Source: Clostridium formicaceticum | GTDB taxonomy: Bacteria > Bacillota > Clostridia > Peptostreptococcales > Natronincolaceae | Assembly (NCBI RefSeq): GCF_001854185.1 | Contig: NZ_CP017603.1 | Coordinates: 1,116,001-1,180,000 of the forward strand | Length of the DNA stretch: 64,000 nucleotides | Direction of reading: 5' to 3' | Translations under genes and position numbers: made by a program | Part shown: positions 48,357 through 56,755 of the stretch, one piece after another | Layout: each line of letters begins with the position of its first letter | Position numbering within the stretch: position 1 is the first letter of the stretch | The notes under the pieces: generated by a model | Database searches by the model: none | What the model saw: only the letters and a program-made list of their open reading frames with translations | Told to the model about the DNA's origin: nothing

Positions 48357-48935
48357 CTACCTTTCAATCATCTTAAATGCTCTATAGTAATTATCATCCT
48401 TTATCTCACCAAATAACTTCAATTCCAAGCCATCATATATTCCCGGAAAAAACATAACAAGGGGAACATGGTCAATGACCGCATGTAATGTATTTAAAAT
48501 TGTATGAGATCTAATGATAGGCCACGCCTTACCTACTCCCGTTAAGAAAACTATATCATTGTCATTAACCCTGTTTCTTATATACTCTACGACTAAATCA
48601 TTGTTATGGGTAAGTCTTAAAGTTTTCTTCACAGCATTGATAATATATTCAGTTCCTTTTTGTTTCTCCATTTCAAAGACTTTATTCAGATAGCCTTTTT
48701 CCTCTAATATTTCTAAGATAATCTCATACAGATCAAATTCTTTAATTTGAATCTCTGAATCTTCATTATTAATTTTCTGCTTCAAGAACTTAATATGTTC
48801 TCTAACTATGAGTTCATCTGATGGATCATAGTCAAAGATGTAAAAACCTATTTCATTTCCCAATCCTTTGTTTTCTCTAAATCGCTTTTCTTGCAATCTG
48901 GGAAGGATTTTATCTAGTCTTTCATAAATCTGCAT
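48357..48935 (-). CDS. brxB: BREX protein BrxB (DUF1788)
   Basis: A 192-residue protein with the DUF1788 features: YIFDYDPSDELIVREHIKFL early and DNDIVFLTGVGKAWPIIRSHTILNTL then HVPLVMFFPGIYDGLELKLFG late. Its biochemical role is unknown, but it is a standard member of type I BREX. GGAGAG precedes the ATG; it starts immediately after brxA ends. Confidence 0.93.
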   Translation of the reverse strand: MQIYERLDKILPRLQEKRFRENKGLGNEIGFYIFDYDPSDELIVREHIKFLKQKINNEDSEIQIKEFDLYEIILEILEEKGYLNKVFEMEKQKGTEYIINAVKKTLRLTHNNDLVVEYIRNRVNDNDIVFLTGVGKAWPIIRSHTILNTLHAVIDHVPLVMFFPGIYDGLELKLFGEIKDDNYYRAFKMIER

Positions 48936-49532
48936 CTATATCTCTCCTAACATCACTTCTAGGTAGGGCATATCCCCTATATTCTTTAAATGTTGAACTA
49001 CTTCTTCCTCCATTATTTGAGGAATGATTTCAACTTCTTTCTTAGAATTCTTAATAAACCCGGCTTCAGATAAAACTCTCTTATAAACTTGCTTTAACTT
49101 ATAGAAAGTATAATCCTTCCATTCCGCTATTTGATCACTCTGTTCTGCTTTTCTTCTAAAAAACACATTGAAGTCTTTATCTGTTATAATGAAATCCTTT
49201 AGTAATAACTTTTCTTTATAAACTTCCTTCATGAACTCGAAGAATAACCGATCTGTTTTGAGGATACTATATATTGCCAATTGCTTACTAGTTTGCAAAC
49301 TTCCATTCACGATTTTATCTAATATATAATTATCTAAACCTTCAATTCTATTGATTACCGTTGAAGCAATTTCCCTTTTTCGGGCTTCTGTATTAACAGC
49401 AAAAATATTTTCTTCTATCGCTTTACTTCTTATAGTTTTTTCGTCCAACCCTTGATTTTTCAACTGCGAAGCCTTTTTAAGTTCCAGATATAAGTATGGT
49501 CTGGACTTTAATATTGAAGTATACTGTAGCAT
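48936..49532 (-). CDS. brxA: BREX protein BrxA (DUF1819)
   Basis: A 198-residue DUF1819 protein: KSRPYLYLELKKASQLKNQG at the start, EAFFEF-type helices (LFFEFMKEVYKEKL), and AGFIKNSKKEVEIIPQIMEEEVVQHL near the end. BrxA proteins are small DNA-binding members that begin the operon. The ATG at 49532 is preceded by AGGATG. It opens the BREX operon; its promoter should lie at about 49540-49640 on the minus strand. Confidence 0.92.
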   Translation of the reverse strand: MLQYTSILKSRPYLYLELKKASQLKNQGLDEKTIRSKAIEENIFAVNTEARKREIASTVINRIEGLDNYILDKIVNGSLQTSKQLAIYSILKTDRLFFEFMKEVYKEKLLLKDFIITDKDFNVFFRRKAEQSDQIAEWKDYTFYKLKQVYKRVLSEAGFIKNSKKEVEIIPQIMEEEVVQHLKNIGDMPYLEVMLGEI

Positions 49533-49622
49533 ATTTTTCCATCACATCCTCTCAAATGGTCCACTTTAGGTTTTATTATATCACTAACAATTTTTTTTGT
49601 CTTTAAATTTCCAAATTATTTA

Positions 49623-49651
49623 TTGACAAGCATATTTTTATATAGTAATAT
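49623..49651 (+). promoter_or_regulatory. strong sigma-A-type promoter upstream of the leader
   Basis: TTGACA (49623-49628), exactly 17 bases, then TAATAT (49646-49651). Transcription would start near 49658, just before the leader hairpins. Confidence 0.75.
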
Positions 49652-49663
49652 AGCATTTAATAT

Positions 49664-49734
49664 AAAAGCATAGTATGTCAATTATTACATTGGCCTACTA
49701 TGCTTTTTTGTTTTTAGTAGACCAATGTAATAAT
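49664..49734 (+). promoter_or_regulatory. attenuator-like leader with two exclusive hairpins
   Basis: Hairpin 1 pairs AAAAGCATAGTA (49664-49675) with TACTATGCTTTT (49696-49707) and is followed by a T-run, as an intrinsic terminator. Hairpin 2 pairs ATTATTACATTGGCCTACTA (49681-49700) with TAGTAGACCAATGTAATAAT (49715-49734) with one mismatch. Both use 49696-49700, so they exclude each other. The ribosome site of the next gene follows at once. Confidence 0.6.
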
Positions 49735-49757
49735 AAAATTTATGGAGGTCTATGATA

Positions 49758-50042
49758 ATGAATTATTCTTTTGAGATTGTGTATAGTGGTGATATGGCTG
49801 AATTGCTTGAGGATGAAGGGATTACAACTTCTACATTGAAAAAGATTTTTGAAAATTTTGTACAAGAAAAACTGGAATTGATTGATAATGAGAATGTTAA
49901 CTTTATACTTCCTTTTGTAAATCCTATATCTGACAAAGGGTACACACTTTACGGAAACTATCAATTCAAAAACTCTCATATAAAGTTCAAGGTTGAACTT
50001 CTTGGTATTAGCCTTAAAACAGTAAAAATTAAGCCCTGCTAG
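49758..50042 (+). CDS. uncharacterised 94-residue protein downstream of the leader
   Basis: No family recognised. The product is mixed alpha/beta with MNYSFEIVYSGDMAELLEDE and a lysine-rich end. I choose the ATG at 49758 (nine bases after GGAGG), since the ATG six bases earlier is too close to the ribosome site. It has its own promoter, a structured leader and a terminator, and lies divergent from the BREX operon. Its position suggests a regulator or partner of BREX, but the sequence does not show how. Confidence 0.55.
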   Translation: MNYSFEIVYSGDMAELLEDEGITTSTLKKIFENFVQEKLELIDNENVNFILPFVNPISDKGYTLYGNYQFKNSHIKFKVELLGISLKTVKIKPC

Positions 50043-50055
50043 TTTCAGCAGGGCT
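50032..50055 (+). terminator. terminator of the 94-residue gene
   Basis: AGCCCTGCT and AGCAGGGCT pair perfectly and overlap the stop codon. The T-tract that follows is weak. Confidence 0.65.
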
Positions 50056-50119
50056 ATCTCATTTCTTCAAATTTTCAAATATATAAACTTCAGGTACTTT
50101 GGCTGTCTATATATATTTA

Positions 50120-50680
50120 CTACACTTCTTCTGCATAAATAGTATACTCTACAAAAAGTTGCACTCTAAATTTTATAGATTTATCATCTAATTCAAAACA
50201 GACTGTTTCGTTAGGTACAATAAAAAGTGAATTAAGTATACTTATAGCCTCATGTAAATCAATAGATCTTACTTGTATTCTTTTATCATTATCATATTCT
50301 TCAGTTTTCTCTATATATTCTAGTCCTATTCTTTTTTTAATCTCCTCTTTGATTCTTAACCTTCCTTTAGATGATAATTCAACCAACTCCAATATTACTT
50401 CTTCTTTATATAGATATCTTTTTCTTTGAGGTTTAATTTCAACTATATGGTTGTTATTAGTAATTATTTTTATCGTATTCTTCTTCTTTACTGCCTCTCT
50501 TATCCCATTTTTTATTAAGAACATTTTAAGGGGTATCAATTTATGCACATATGATCCTAATCGGAAATGAGGCATTGGCTCCTCTTTTAAGACTCCATTT
50601 ATGTAAACATCTATTATTCCTTCTGTTAGAATTATTTCCTTTTCAATCTCTTTTCCTTTTAGTAAAGTAATAGTTTCCAT
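50120..50680 (-). CDS. uncharacterised 186-residue protein
   Basis: No recognised domain. The N-terminal METITLLKGKEIEKEIILTEGIIDVYING looks like beta strands; a basic middle stretch (KPQRKRYLYKEEVI) and a C-terminal LDDKSIKFRVQL-type beta segment follow. I start at 50680 behind TAGGAGGAG; the longer frame has no ribosome site. It is the last gene of a four-gene minus-strand operon (50120-53169) that faces away from an XRE regulator. Confidence 0.5.
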   Translation of the reverse strand: METITLLKGKEIEKEIILTEGIIDVYINGVLKEEPMPHFRLGSYVHKLIPLKMFLIKNGIREAVKKKNTIKIITNNNHIVEIKPQRKRYLYKEEVILELVELSSKGRLRIKEEIKKRIGLEYIEKTEEYDNDKRIQVRSIDLHEAISILNSLFIVPNETVCFELDDKSIKFRVQLFVEYTIYAEEV

Positions 50681-50812
50681 ACTAACTCCTCCTACCATTG
50701 TAATTACTTGTTGTTTAAATTGAGTTTTGATATAGATATTGCATCCCTCATACAAACAGAAGGATGCAATAATAGTAAATAACTTTGCCAAACAAGGATT
50801 AATTGACCATGC

Positions 50813-51922
50813 TCAATTAACTTTCCTTACTCTTTTGGCTTTTGGCAATTTCTCTCTGTATACTCGTTTACATTCTGTAATTACTTCAAACCATTTACCT
50901 GCATCCAATTTATAATAATACTCGCAGTTTCTTCCCCATCCTGTACTTACTAAATAATATCCATCTTTAAATTCATATTCATTCTTAATAAAATACCGTG
51001 CATATTTTCTTTTACTGTCTATAAACTCGTAATCTGTAATTTTATTTGTTTCTTTTAGTTGCTCATCAACTTCTGCGATATAGCAATAATTATTAGTTTT
51101 ACGAGTTTTTCCTTTATCCATGAATTCTCGCATTAGACTTGGAAAGTTGACTTCTTCAAATCTAACAATTTCTTCTATAAATTCACATTCACCGATATTC
51201 ACTTTTATTCCAAGTTCTTTAGCCTTTTCACAATCAATATTTAGTGCGTAATCCAAATTGGGATCAGGACAATCTAACTGCAAAAGTTTTATGCTTCTTT
51301 TATATAGATCTCTGTCTACTTCTTTGGGATACTCCAGTATAAATGAATTAAAGGCATTATTTTCACTTGTATAAATTCCACCTATAGTTTTCAAATAATT
51401 GATAGCCTTGTTTCTTTCTTCCATAAGGACATTTTTTAAATATTGCTTATATGATTCTACATCTTCATTAATATCTGGAATCTTTATGTCATTAATATTA
51501 AATTTTACTAGAAAGTTAAGATACTCTCTTAATAACCCCATTATTCTATCTGATTGCTCTCTTTGTTTTAACCTTTCTTCTTCAACAGATGCCAAAATTG
51601 AAAGGTAATCTAGTTTGTTCAGAATCTCTATTAGTGACCTTTTATGTTCATCCTTAACCCATTTTATATAGTTGCTCATCCAAGTTCTATACTTAGTAAT
51701 AAAAACTGTTACCCTTATTTTATGTTCTAGGTTTTCAACTCTATACTTCTTATCCGTTATATCCATATATTGAGATAAATCGTCTATAATCCCCCTAAGA
51801 GTCTTAAAGCCATCTTCATAATAATAATCTCTTTTATTGCAATACTCTAAATATCTTCTATACTTATCTAATTGCTTTTCTATATGTTGCTTTATTCGCT
51901 TATCCATTTTTTCCTGACTCAT
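50813..51922 (-). CDS. uncharacterised 369-residue protein with N-terminal coiled coil
   Basis: The first 150 residues are charged and helical (KRIKQHIEKQLDKYRRYLEYC), followed by a mixed region with a Cys/Asp-rich stretch (LDCPDPNLDYALNIDCEKAKE) and a basic C-terminus (YREKLPKAKRVRKVN). No family recognised. It is the third gene of the operon, 38 bases after the zinc-finger protein gene. Confidence 0.5.
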   Translation of the reverse strand: MSQEKMDKRIKQHIEKQLDKYRRYLEYCNKRDYYYEDGFKTLRGIIDDLSQYMDITDKKYRVENLEHKIRVTVFITKYRTWMSNYIKWVKDEHKRSLIEILNKLDYLSILASVEEERLKQREQSDRIMGLLREYLNFLVKFNINDIKIPDINEDVESYKQYLKNVLMEERNKAINYLKTIGGIYTSENNAFNSFILEYPKEVDRDLYKRSIKLLQLDCPDPNLDYALNIDCEKAKELGIKVNIGECEFIEEIVRFEEVNFPSLMREFMDKGKTRKTNNYCYIAEVDEQLKETNKITDYEFIDSKRKYARYFIKNEYEFKDGYYLVSTGWGRNCEYYYKLDAGKWFEVITECKRVYREKLPKAKRVRKVN

Positions 51923-51960
51923 TTTTCATCATTCCTTTCCATGCTCTGCATTAAACTAAC

Positions 51961-52554
51961 TTATAAGCCAATTATTCCAAATATCTGTTTCATTTTTTCT
52001 CTTTCATCTTTATCTGGAATTTCAATTTTTTTATTTATTTTAACTTTGATGATGTCCTGATCAAATCTAAGTCCAATGTTTCTATCATACTTGAATTTAT
52101 GGATTTCATTGCAATACGGACAATACCAATAATCTGTTTTAGGATTAATAGGTACAGGAAACATTCTAATGAACCAATCACTATTTAGCGGTACCTTTAA
52201 TGTGAAATAACTTTCCAAACAAGGAGTAAATACCTTGTTATCTAAGTTACACTTATAGTTATCATCTAAAATTAGCAGTACATATCCACTGCTCCCGCAC
52301 TTATGACAAACCTGTCCATATCCGACATCATTAATGATGAAGTAGTTTGTTATTCCGGGACTAAAGATACTAGCAACTGTAGAAGAAGATAACCTACCAC
52401 TATTAAGAATATCCATTACCCTTTGCCTCTCTCCTTTATTCTGCATCTCTTTATAAAACTGCTCTAAAGAATACTTCATTGTAATTCCATCTAAATCATT
52501 AATTTTTCCCCAAATTTCTTCTGCTCTTTGTTGATACAAATCTATACTAAACAT
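51961..52554 (-). CDS. uncharacterised protein with two zinc-ribbon-like pairs
   Basis: The 197-residue product has CHKCGSSGYVLLILDDNYKC and, later, YWYCPYCNEIHKF, each with a CxxC pair that could bind zinc. No known family. I start at 52554 behind AAAGG at good spacing. It is the second gene of the operon. Such zinc ribbons often bind nucleic acid or protein partners, but no function can be read. Confidence 0.5.
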   Translation of the reverse strand: MFSIDLYQQRAEEIWGKINDLDGITMKYSLEQFYKEMQNKGERQRVMDILNSGRLSSSTVASIFSPGITNYFIINDVGYGQVCHKCGSSGYVLLILDDNYKCNLDNKVFTPCLESYFTLKVPLNSDWFIRMFPVPINPKTDYWYCPYCNEIHKFKYDRNIGLRFDQDIIKVKINKKIEIPDKDEREKMKQIFGIIGL

Positions 52555-52620
52555 ATTAATCATCCTTTCTTATGTTTTTATAGTTTAATCACTCTTTTCA
52601 TAGATGGATATATCCTTGTA

Positions 52621-53169
52621 TTACTCTCCACCTTTTCCTTCATATGCAGCCATATTCCAAAGTTCATCCAATGTATATCTATAGAGACTGTTGATCCATT
52701 GAACATAAAGTCTACTACAGTCCTTCATATTTATCATAGAATTCCATGAACTTAGCCATTTTGTTCTTAATCTTTTGGGTGGCGTAATGACTCTTAACGC
52801 CCTGACATTCATATTTCTAGTGTCAATTCCCACTAAAGTTATAAGATTACTCTTTTCTAATGCAGCAATCTGGCCTCTTGCTCCTTTATATAATGTAGGG
52901 TCAAAAATGATTTCAAATTGTAGCCTACTGCTAATACCCACCAGTGTTAATAAAAAACCTGTTTCTCTTTCTTCAATGGTTTTGAATGTAATCTTACTAC
53001 TTCTTAATGCTTCTACTTCCTTGTTAGTCATTCCATCCAAAAACACAAGCAATAAATAATTTCCATTGTCATGAACTTCCAATTTTGCACCGCTAAATCT
53101 TCTATACCTTTCTATATTCTTTATAATAGGTGGGCAAGGTTGCCCTACTTCTAAACAAGTAAATGTCAT
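52621..53169 (-). CDS. uncharacterised 182-residue protein
   Basis: First gene of the four-gene operon. The product has a central beta-rich half (NYLLLVFLDGMTNKEVEAL, GFLLTLVGISSRLQFEIIF) and a Trp-rich C-terminal helix part (KWLSSWNSMINM). No family recognised. I choose the ATG at 53169, with GAGAGTG upstream. Ten codons earlier an ATG has no ribosome site. It starts next to the divergent regulator and its operator-like repeats. Confidence 0.5.
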   Translation of the reverse strand: MTFTCLEVGQPCPPIIKNIERYRRFSGAKLEVHDNGNYLLLVFLDGMTNKEVEALRSSKITFKTIEERETGFLLTLVGISSRLQFEIIFDPTLYKGARGQIAALEKSNLITLVGIDTRNMNVRALRVITPPKRLRTKWLSSWNSMINMKDCSRLYVQWINSLYRYTLDELWNMAAYEGKGGE

Positions 53170-53248
53170 AGCGATCACACTCTCTTTCTTATTATTCATA
53201 ATTTATTTACTGCGTTTAATATTTTATGTTACATTTAATTAAATTTAT

Positions 53249-53263
53249 ATTACTAACAGTAAT
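53249..53263. promoter_or_regulatory. operator-like palindrome 1
   Basis: ATTACTAACAGTAAT is a perfect 6-bp inverted repeat with a 3-base centre, upstream of the divergent genes. It is a likely site for the adjacent XRE protein. Confidence 0.55.
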
Positions 53264-53342
53264 GTTTGTGTTTATATTTTATTACTAGAAATAATAATTG
53301 TCAACATAATTTTTCAATATAACTTTACTATTTTTAATATAT

Positions 53343-53357
53343 ATTACTATCAGTATA
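53343..53357. promoter_or_regulatory. operator-like palindrome 2
   Basis: ATTACTATCAGTATA repeats the same pattern with one change. Together with palindrome 1 it suggests two-site binding that controls both divergent promoters. Confidence 0.55.
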
Positions 53358-53435
53358 AATATTACTTTATCTTACTTAATTTTATATTAATATTGTGCTA
53401 TAATACTGATATAGATAATGGAAGGATTGATATTT

Positions 53436-54545
53436 ATGTCTCTAGGGAAATTAATAAAAAGTGTTTTAGAAAAGAAAGGATTGCTGATCAAAGACCTTTG
53501 CCGTATGGCTAATATAAAACAGGCTTATGCCTCTAGGCTAATAAAGGATGACTTAAATCCAAGTCCAGATATATTAAAGGCAATTTCACAGGCGTTAGAT
53601 ATAAAATATGAAGTTCTTTTAGTTGCAGCAGGTATTTTAGAATCAAATAGTCTCCGACATATAATTGTTCCTGATACATTAAAATCCTTTCTAGCAGAAG
53701 CAATTAATCTTAATCCTGCAAATGATAAAAACTTAAAATTAATATTTGACTACATGAATGAAAAACAACAATTTTTAGAAGATAAGATGGACTTTGATAC
53801 TTTAATGTCTACAATCTTAAATCTAAAAGATGATCTTATATTGCCTGTAGATTATAGTGAAATTGATTACTCTGACCAAAGAAAAATAGAAATTAACGAT
53901 AATAATTTAGATTACTTACGAATAAAAAATGCCTTATATATTTCTTCTAAGGATGATAACAGGCCTATAGAACTTCCAGTTATATATGACTTCGATAACA
54001 ATAATACACCTATTGATTCTGGGCTGAAATATCAAATAGATCCTATGTCTGTTGCTGCTTTTCGGCATAATAACAAGTATTGGTTTTCACCACAGACAAA
54101 TTTAAGGCATCTTTATTTAGTTATTACGGATATTAAACCAACTGATTTTTCTATTGTATTGTTTAAACATGGACCTCTAATCTCTTTTGGACAATACAGA
54201 AGTAAAACTTTAGGGAAATCGAGTATTGTGACAATTGATATATGCGATTTCTTTAATGATATTAAAGAACTTAATTACTGTCCTACTTTATATAATGAAG
54301 AAATAAAAAGAAACTATGTTGAATTTTGTAAAGGTAATGACCAAGAATTAAAAGATAATATTCAATCATTAAAAGAACAACTTCAGGGTATAGATAATAA
54401 AAATATAAACCTTATTTTAGAATCACTATATAAGGATTTTGAGAAAAAATGCTCTTATATTCAATTTGACAATAGTAACCCCCCTAATGATCTTAAAATT
54501 TTAGGTACTATTGTTACTGCTGTCTCTAATTTCACATTTAAGTAG
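53436..54545 (+). CDS. XRE-family transcriptional regulator with large C-terminal domain
   Basis: The first 70 residues are a Cro/CI-type HTH (LGKLIKSVLEKKGLLIKDLCRMANIKQAYASRLIKDDLNPSPD). The remaining 300 residues include a beta-rich segment (LPVIYDFDNNNTP, PMSVAAFRHNNKYWF) resembling LexA/S24-like sensor domains, but no Ser-Lys pair is evident. GGAAGG precedes the ATG at 53436. It is divergent from the uncharacterised four-gene operon, with two operator-like palindromes between them, so it most likely represses that operon and itself. Confidence 0.75.
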   Translation: MSLGKLIKSVLEKKGLLIKDLCRMANIKQAYASRLIKDDLNPSPDILKAISQALDIKYEVLLVAAGILESNSLRHIIVPDTLKSFLAEAINLNPANDKNLKLIFDYMNEKQQFLEDKMDFDTLMSTILNLKDDLILPVDYSEIDYSDQRKIEINDNNLDYLRIKNALYISSKDDNRPIELPVIYDFDNNNTPIDSGLKYQIDPMSVAAFRHNNKYWFSPQTNLRHLYLVITDIKPTDFSIVLFKHGPLISFGQYRSKTLGKSSIVTIDICDFFNDIKELNYCPTLYNEEIKRNYVEFCKGNDQELKDNIQSLKEQLQGIDNKNINLILESLYKDFEKKCSYIQFDNSNPPNDLKILGTIVTAVSNFTFK

Positions 54546-54800
54546 GTAAGGAGTCTCTTTCTATTGAGGCTCTTTTTTACTTATCACCTAATTTAATAAT
54601 TCTAACCCCCTCTTTAATTTTGGATTATATATATAGATTTCCATACACTTCTCTAGTTTAGAAACGACTTCGTATATACCTTCTATATAAGGGTTTTGAA
54701 AGTAAAAGTCATTCTGTCCTATCCTTAACACGAACAGGAACCTATAAATTCAATTCCATCTTTGTTTGTAAACTTTTTAGTGCATAAATGACCTTTTTTC
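54546..54800. other. gene-free stretch after the XRE regulator
   Basis: A weak hairpin (GTCTC...GAGGC then T-run) near 54550-54577 may end the regulator transcript. Otherwise I see nothing in it. Confidence 0.35.
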
Positions 54801-54830
54801 TTGACACTGTATCTGTAGATTTCTTATAAT
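54801..54830 (+). promoter_or_regulatory. sigma-A-type promoter for the 106-residue protein
   Basis: TTGACA, 18 bases, TATAAT, with AAAGAGGTG and the start codon about 20-28 bases on. Confidence 0.75.
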
Positions 54831-54858
54831 ACTAAAAATTTTAAAGAGGTGATGTGAT

Positions 54859-55179
54859 ATGAATAAAATAACAGTAAATTTAGATCAGTTCTTAAATATA
54901 TCATTGGAGGAGTGCTTAAATTATACGCCCTATTCTCAAATTGAAAGTATAGTAAAATCTAACACAGAATCTATTGTTAAGAGTATTAAAACAATTAAGT
55001 ATAAAAACTTACCTGATAATGAAAAGTTGTTAGTTTTTCTAAAAAGTATCTTGTTAAAGATTACTATCCATAGGAATTGGATAGACATGCGGGATACCTA
55101 TGATTTAGATCAACAATACCTTTACACAGTTATAAAAAGATATTTGTACATTAATTATCCTGAATTATTGGACAAATAA
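54859..55179 (+). CDS. uncharacterised 106-residue protein
   Basis: No family recognised. The product is helical with a Tyr/Leu-rich C-terminus (YLYTVIKRYLYINYPELLDK). It has a near-consensus promoter and shares a strong bidirectional terminator with the facing parR-like gene, so it is transcribed alone. Confidence 0.5.
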   Translation: MNKITVNLDQFLNISLEECLNYTPYSQIESIVKSNTESIVKSIKTIKYKNLPDNEKLLVFLKSILLKITIHRNWIDMRDTYDLDQQYLYTVIKRYLYINYPELLDK

Positions 55180-55182
55180 AGT

Positions 55183-55226
55183 AAAAATGAGTAGGATATC
55201 TTACAAAGATACTCCTACTCATTTTT
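55183..55226. terminator. bidirectional terminator between converging genes
   Basis: AAAAATGAGTAGGA and TCCTACTCATTTTT pair perfectly over 14 bases with A and T runs at the outer ends. Confidence 0.9.
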
Positions 55227-55507
55227 TATAAATTTGTAATCATATTAAAAACATCATCGGGTATCTCATTACTTTCTTGTTTACAAGTATTTTTAGCAAC
55301 CCCTAGGTTATAATCCATCTCTAAAAATGCTTCCTTTACGGCTTCCTTTATTATACTTTTATCAATAATCGTATTATCTTTATATGCTAAAACAGCATCT
55401 ACTATAAATGCTGTTTTAGACATACTATTAAATATAATTTCATAGGCTTCTTTAGTTTTTGCATTATCTAAATTAAAGTATAGATTAAGCCTTTTTATAT
55501 TAGACAT
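55226..55507 (-). CDS. ParR-like partition adaptor (uncertain)
   Basis: The 93-residue protein starts with a strand-like SNIKRLNLYFNLDN followed by helices (AYEIIFNSMSKTAFIVDAVLAY), the pattern of small ribbon-helix-helix ParR adaptors that bind a centromere and the actin filament. It lies five bases after the actin-like gene stop, the usual parM-parR order. GAAGGTGA precedes the ATG at 55507. The family call relies on context. Confidence 0.6.
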   Translation of the reverse strand: MSNIKRLNLYFNLDNAKTKEAYEIIFNSMSKTAFIVDAVLAYKDNTIIDKSIIKEAVKEAFLEMDYNLGVAKNTCKQESNEIPDDVFNMITNL

Positions 55508-55512
55508 AAAAA

Positions 55513-56436
55513 TCACCTTCTTTTTAATGCTTGACTAACTAACATCTCATAGCCTAAAGCATTTGCTAACTGTGCTTGAGGAAGTAACTCATAATAAGAA
55601 ATTTCACTACCATTTTGACTCGCATCTAAGGCTGTCTGTATTATACTGGCCCCTCCGCCCATAAATAAACTCATAGTGGCTTTAAACTCGAAAAAATTCT
55701 CACTCAATTCCCCAATCATCTCATGAACAAACTCTATTCTTGTAGTTTCAATAATTTTTTCAATATCATCCTCAAAGTATATAGACTTCTTCCCTTGAAG
55801 GCTAGATTCAATTTGCACTTCGCTTATCTCAATACCATTTTGTTTCCTGATATTCTCTTGTATTCTTTTCACCAGTTTTAACATTCCATAATTTAAACTT
55901 ATAGCCGATTCTAATACTGGTTTACCATTATAGATTTTTACAGCATCAACTGTTACTTGTCCAATATCTATCAAATTTAAGAAATCAATATCTTTGTATT
56001 GTTGATAATATAGCATAAACCCTGATAAGGCTTGAGGGAAGCAGAAAACTTCTTTAATATTACAAAAATATTTTTTGTTTTTATATGCAAATGCTATCTC
56101 ATCTCTCTTAAAATAAGTTATATACTTTTCCTTTAGTTGCAAATGTGAAAGTGGCAATCCAATACCTAAAATAATATCTGCTTCATTAACTCCTTCTTTT
56201 TCCATTCTTCTTGCTATAGCCGGTAAAGTCAGAATAAAATATGTATCATCAACAGTTTTATCATATTTGTACTTTGCTCTACCATCAATACAATAATATT
56301 TTCCATTATATTTTAAATACTCATCCACCCCCACCGGTGCATTGCGGTACACCATATAACCACAGGTATACATTCCATCTCCACTCTTTATCATCCTATT
56401 ACCATGGTCAATACCAATTACTAAATTCTTATTCAT
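55513..56436 (-). CDS. ParM/Alp-type actin-like plasmid segregation protein
   Basis: The 307-residue protein has the actin-fold phosphate 1 motif at the start (LVIGIDHGNRMIKSGDG), a phosphate 2 motif (FLNLIDIGQVTVDAVKI) and the adenosine motif (LFMGGGASII). Plasmid-borne ParM-type actins polymerise to push plasmid copies apart. Its presence, with a ParR-like partner behind it, is unusual for a chromosomal transposon. GAGGAGTGA precedes the ATG at 56436. Confidence 0.82.
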   Translation of the reverse strand: MNKNLVIGIDHGNRMIKSGDGMYTCGYMVYRNAPVGVDEYLKYNGKYYCIDGRAKYKYDKTVDDTYFILTLPAIARRMEKEGVNEADIILGIGLPLSHLQLKEKYITYFKRDEIAFAYKNKKYFCNIKEVFCFPQALSGFMLYYQQYKDIDFLNLIDIGQVTVDAVKIYNGKPVLESAISLNYGMLKLVKRIQENIRKQNGIEISEVQIESSLQGKKSIYFEDDIEKIIETTRIEFVHEMIGELSENFFEFKATMSLFMGGGASIIQTALDASQNGSEISYYELLPQAQLANALGYEMLVSQALKRR

Positions 56437-56755
56437 ATACATCACTCCTCACAAAATTAATATCAAATCCAATAGTCTTAGTCAAATATCCTTTGTTTTG
56501 ATTCGGGTGCATTTTAGTAACTGTTGGATGATGATTGCAAGTATTTTTTTATAAAAAAATAAAAGCCTTTTATTTGGCTCCTACTTTTCTTAAATATAAT
56601 ATGTATATTAGTCAATCAACTTCAATTCTTTGTATTACAAGGCTTCAAGATTATTTTATAGTGACAAAATTTATAACATAGTCTTGAAAATAAAATACTT
56701 GAAACCAGAAATTATCTATATTTATCATGATATAAATTTTCTAGGAGGGATCTAA
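56437..56755. other. gene-free region upstream of the parM-like gene
   Basis: An AT-rich stretch with a small GCC/GGC hairpin near 56570 and repeated TTCAAG/CTTGAAA words between 56645 and 56705. It could hold a partition centromere (parC), which in such systems lies upstream of parM, but no clear iteron array is visible. Confidence 0.3.
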
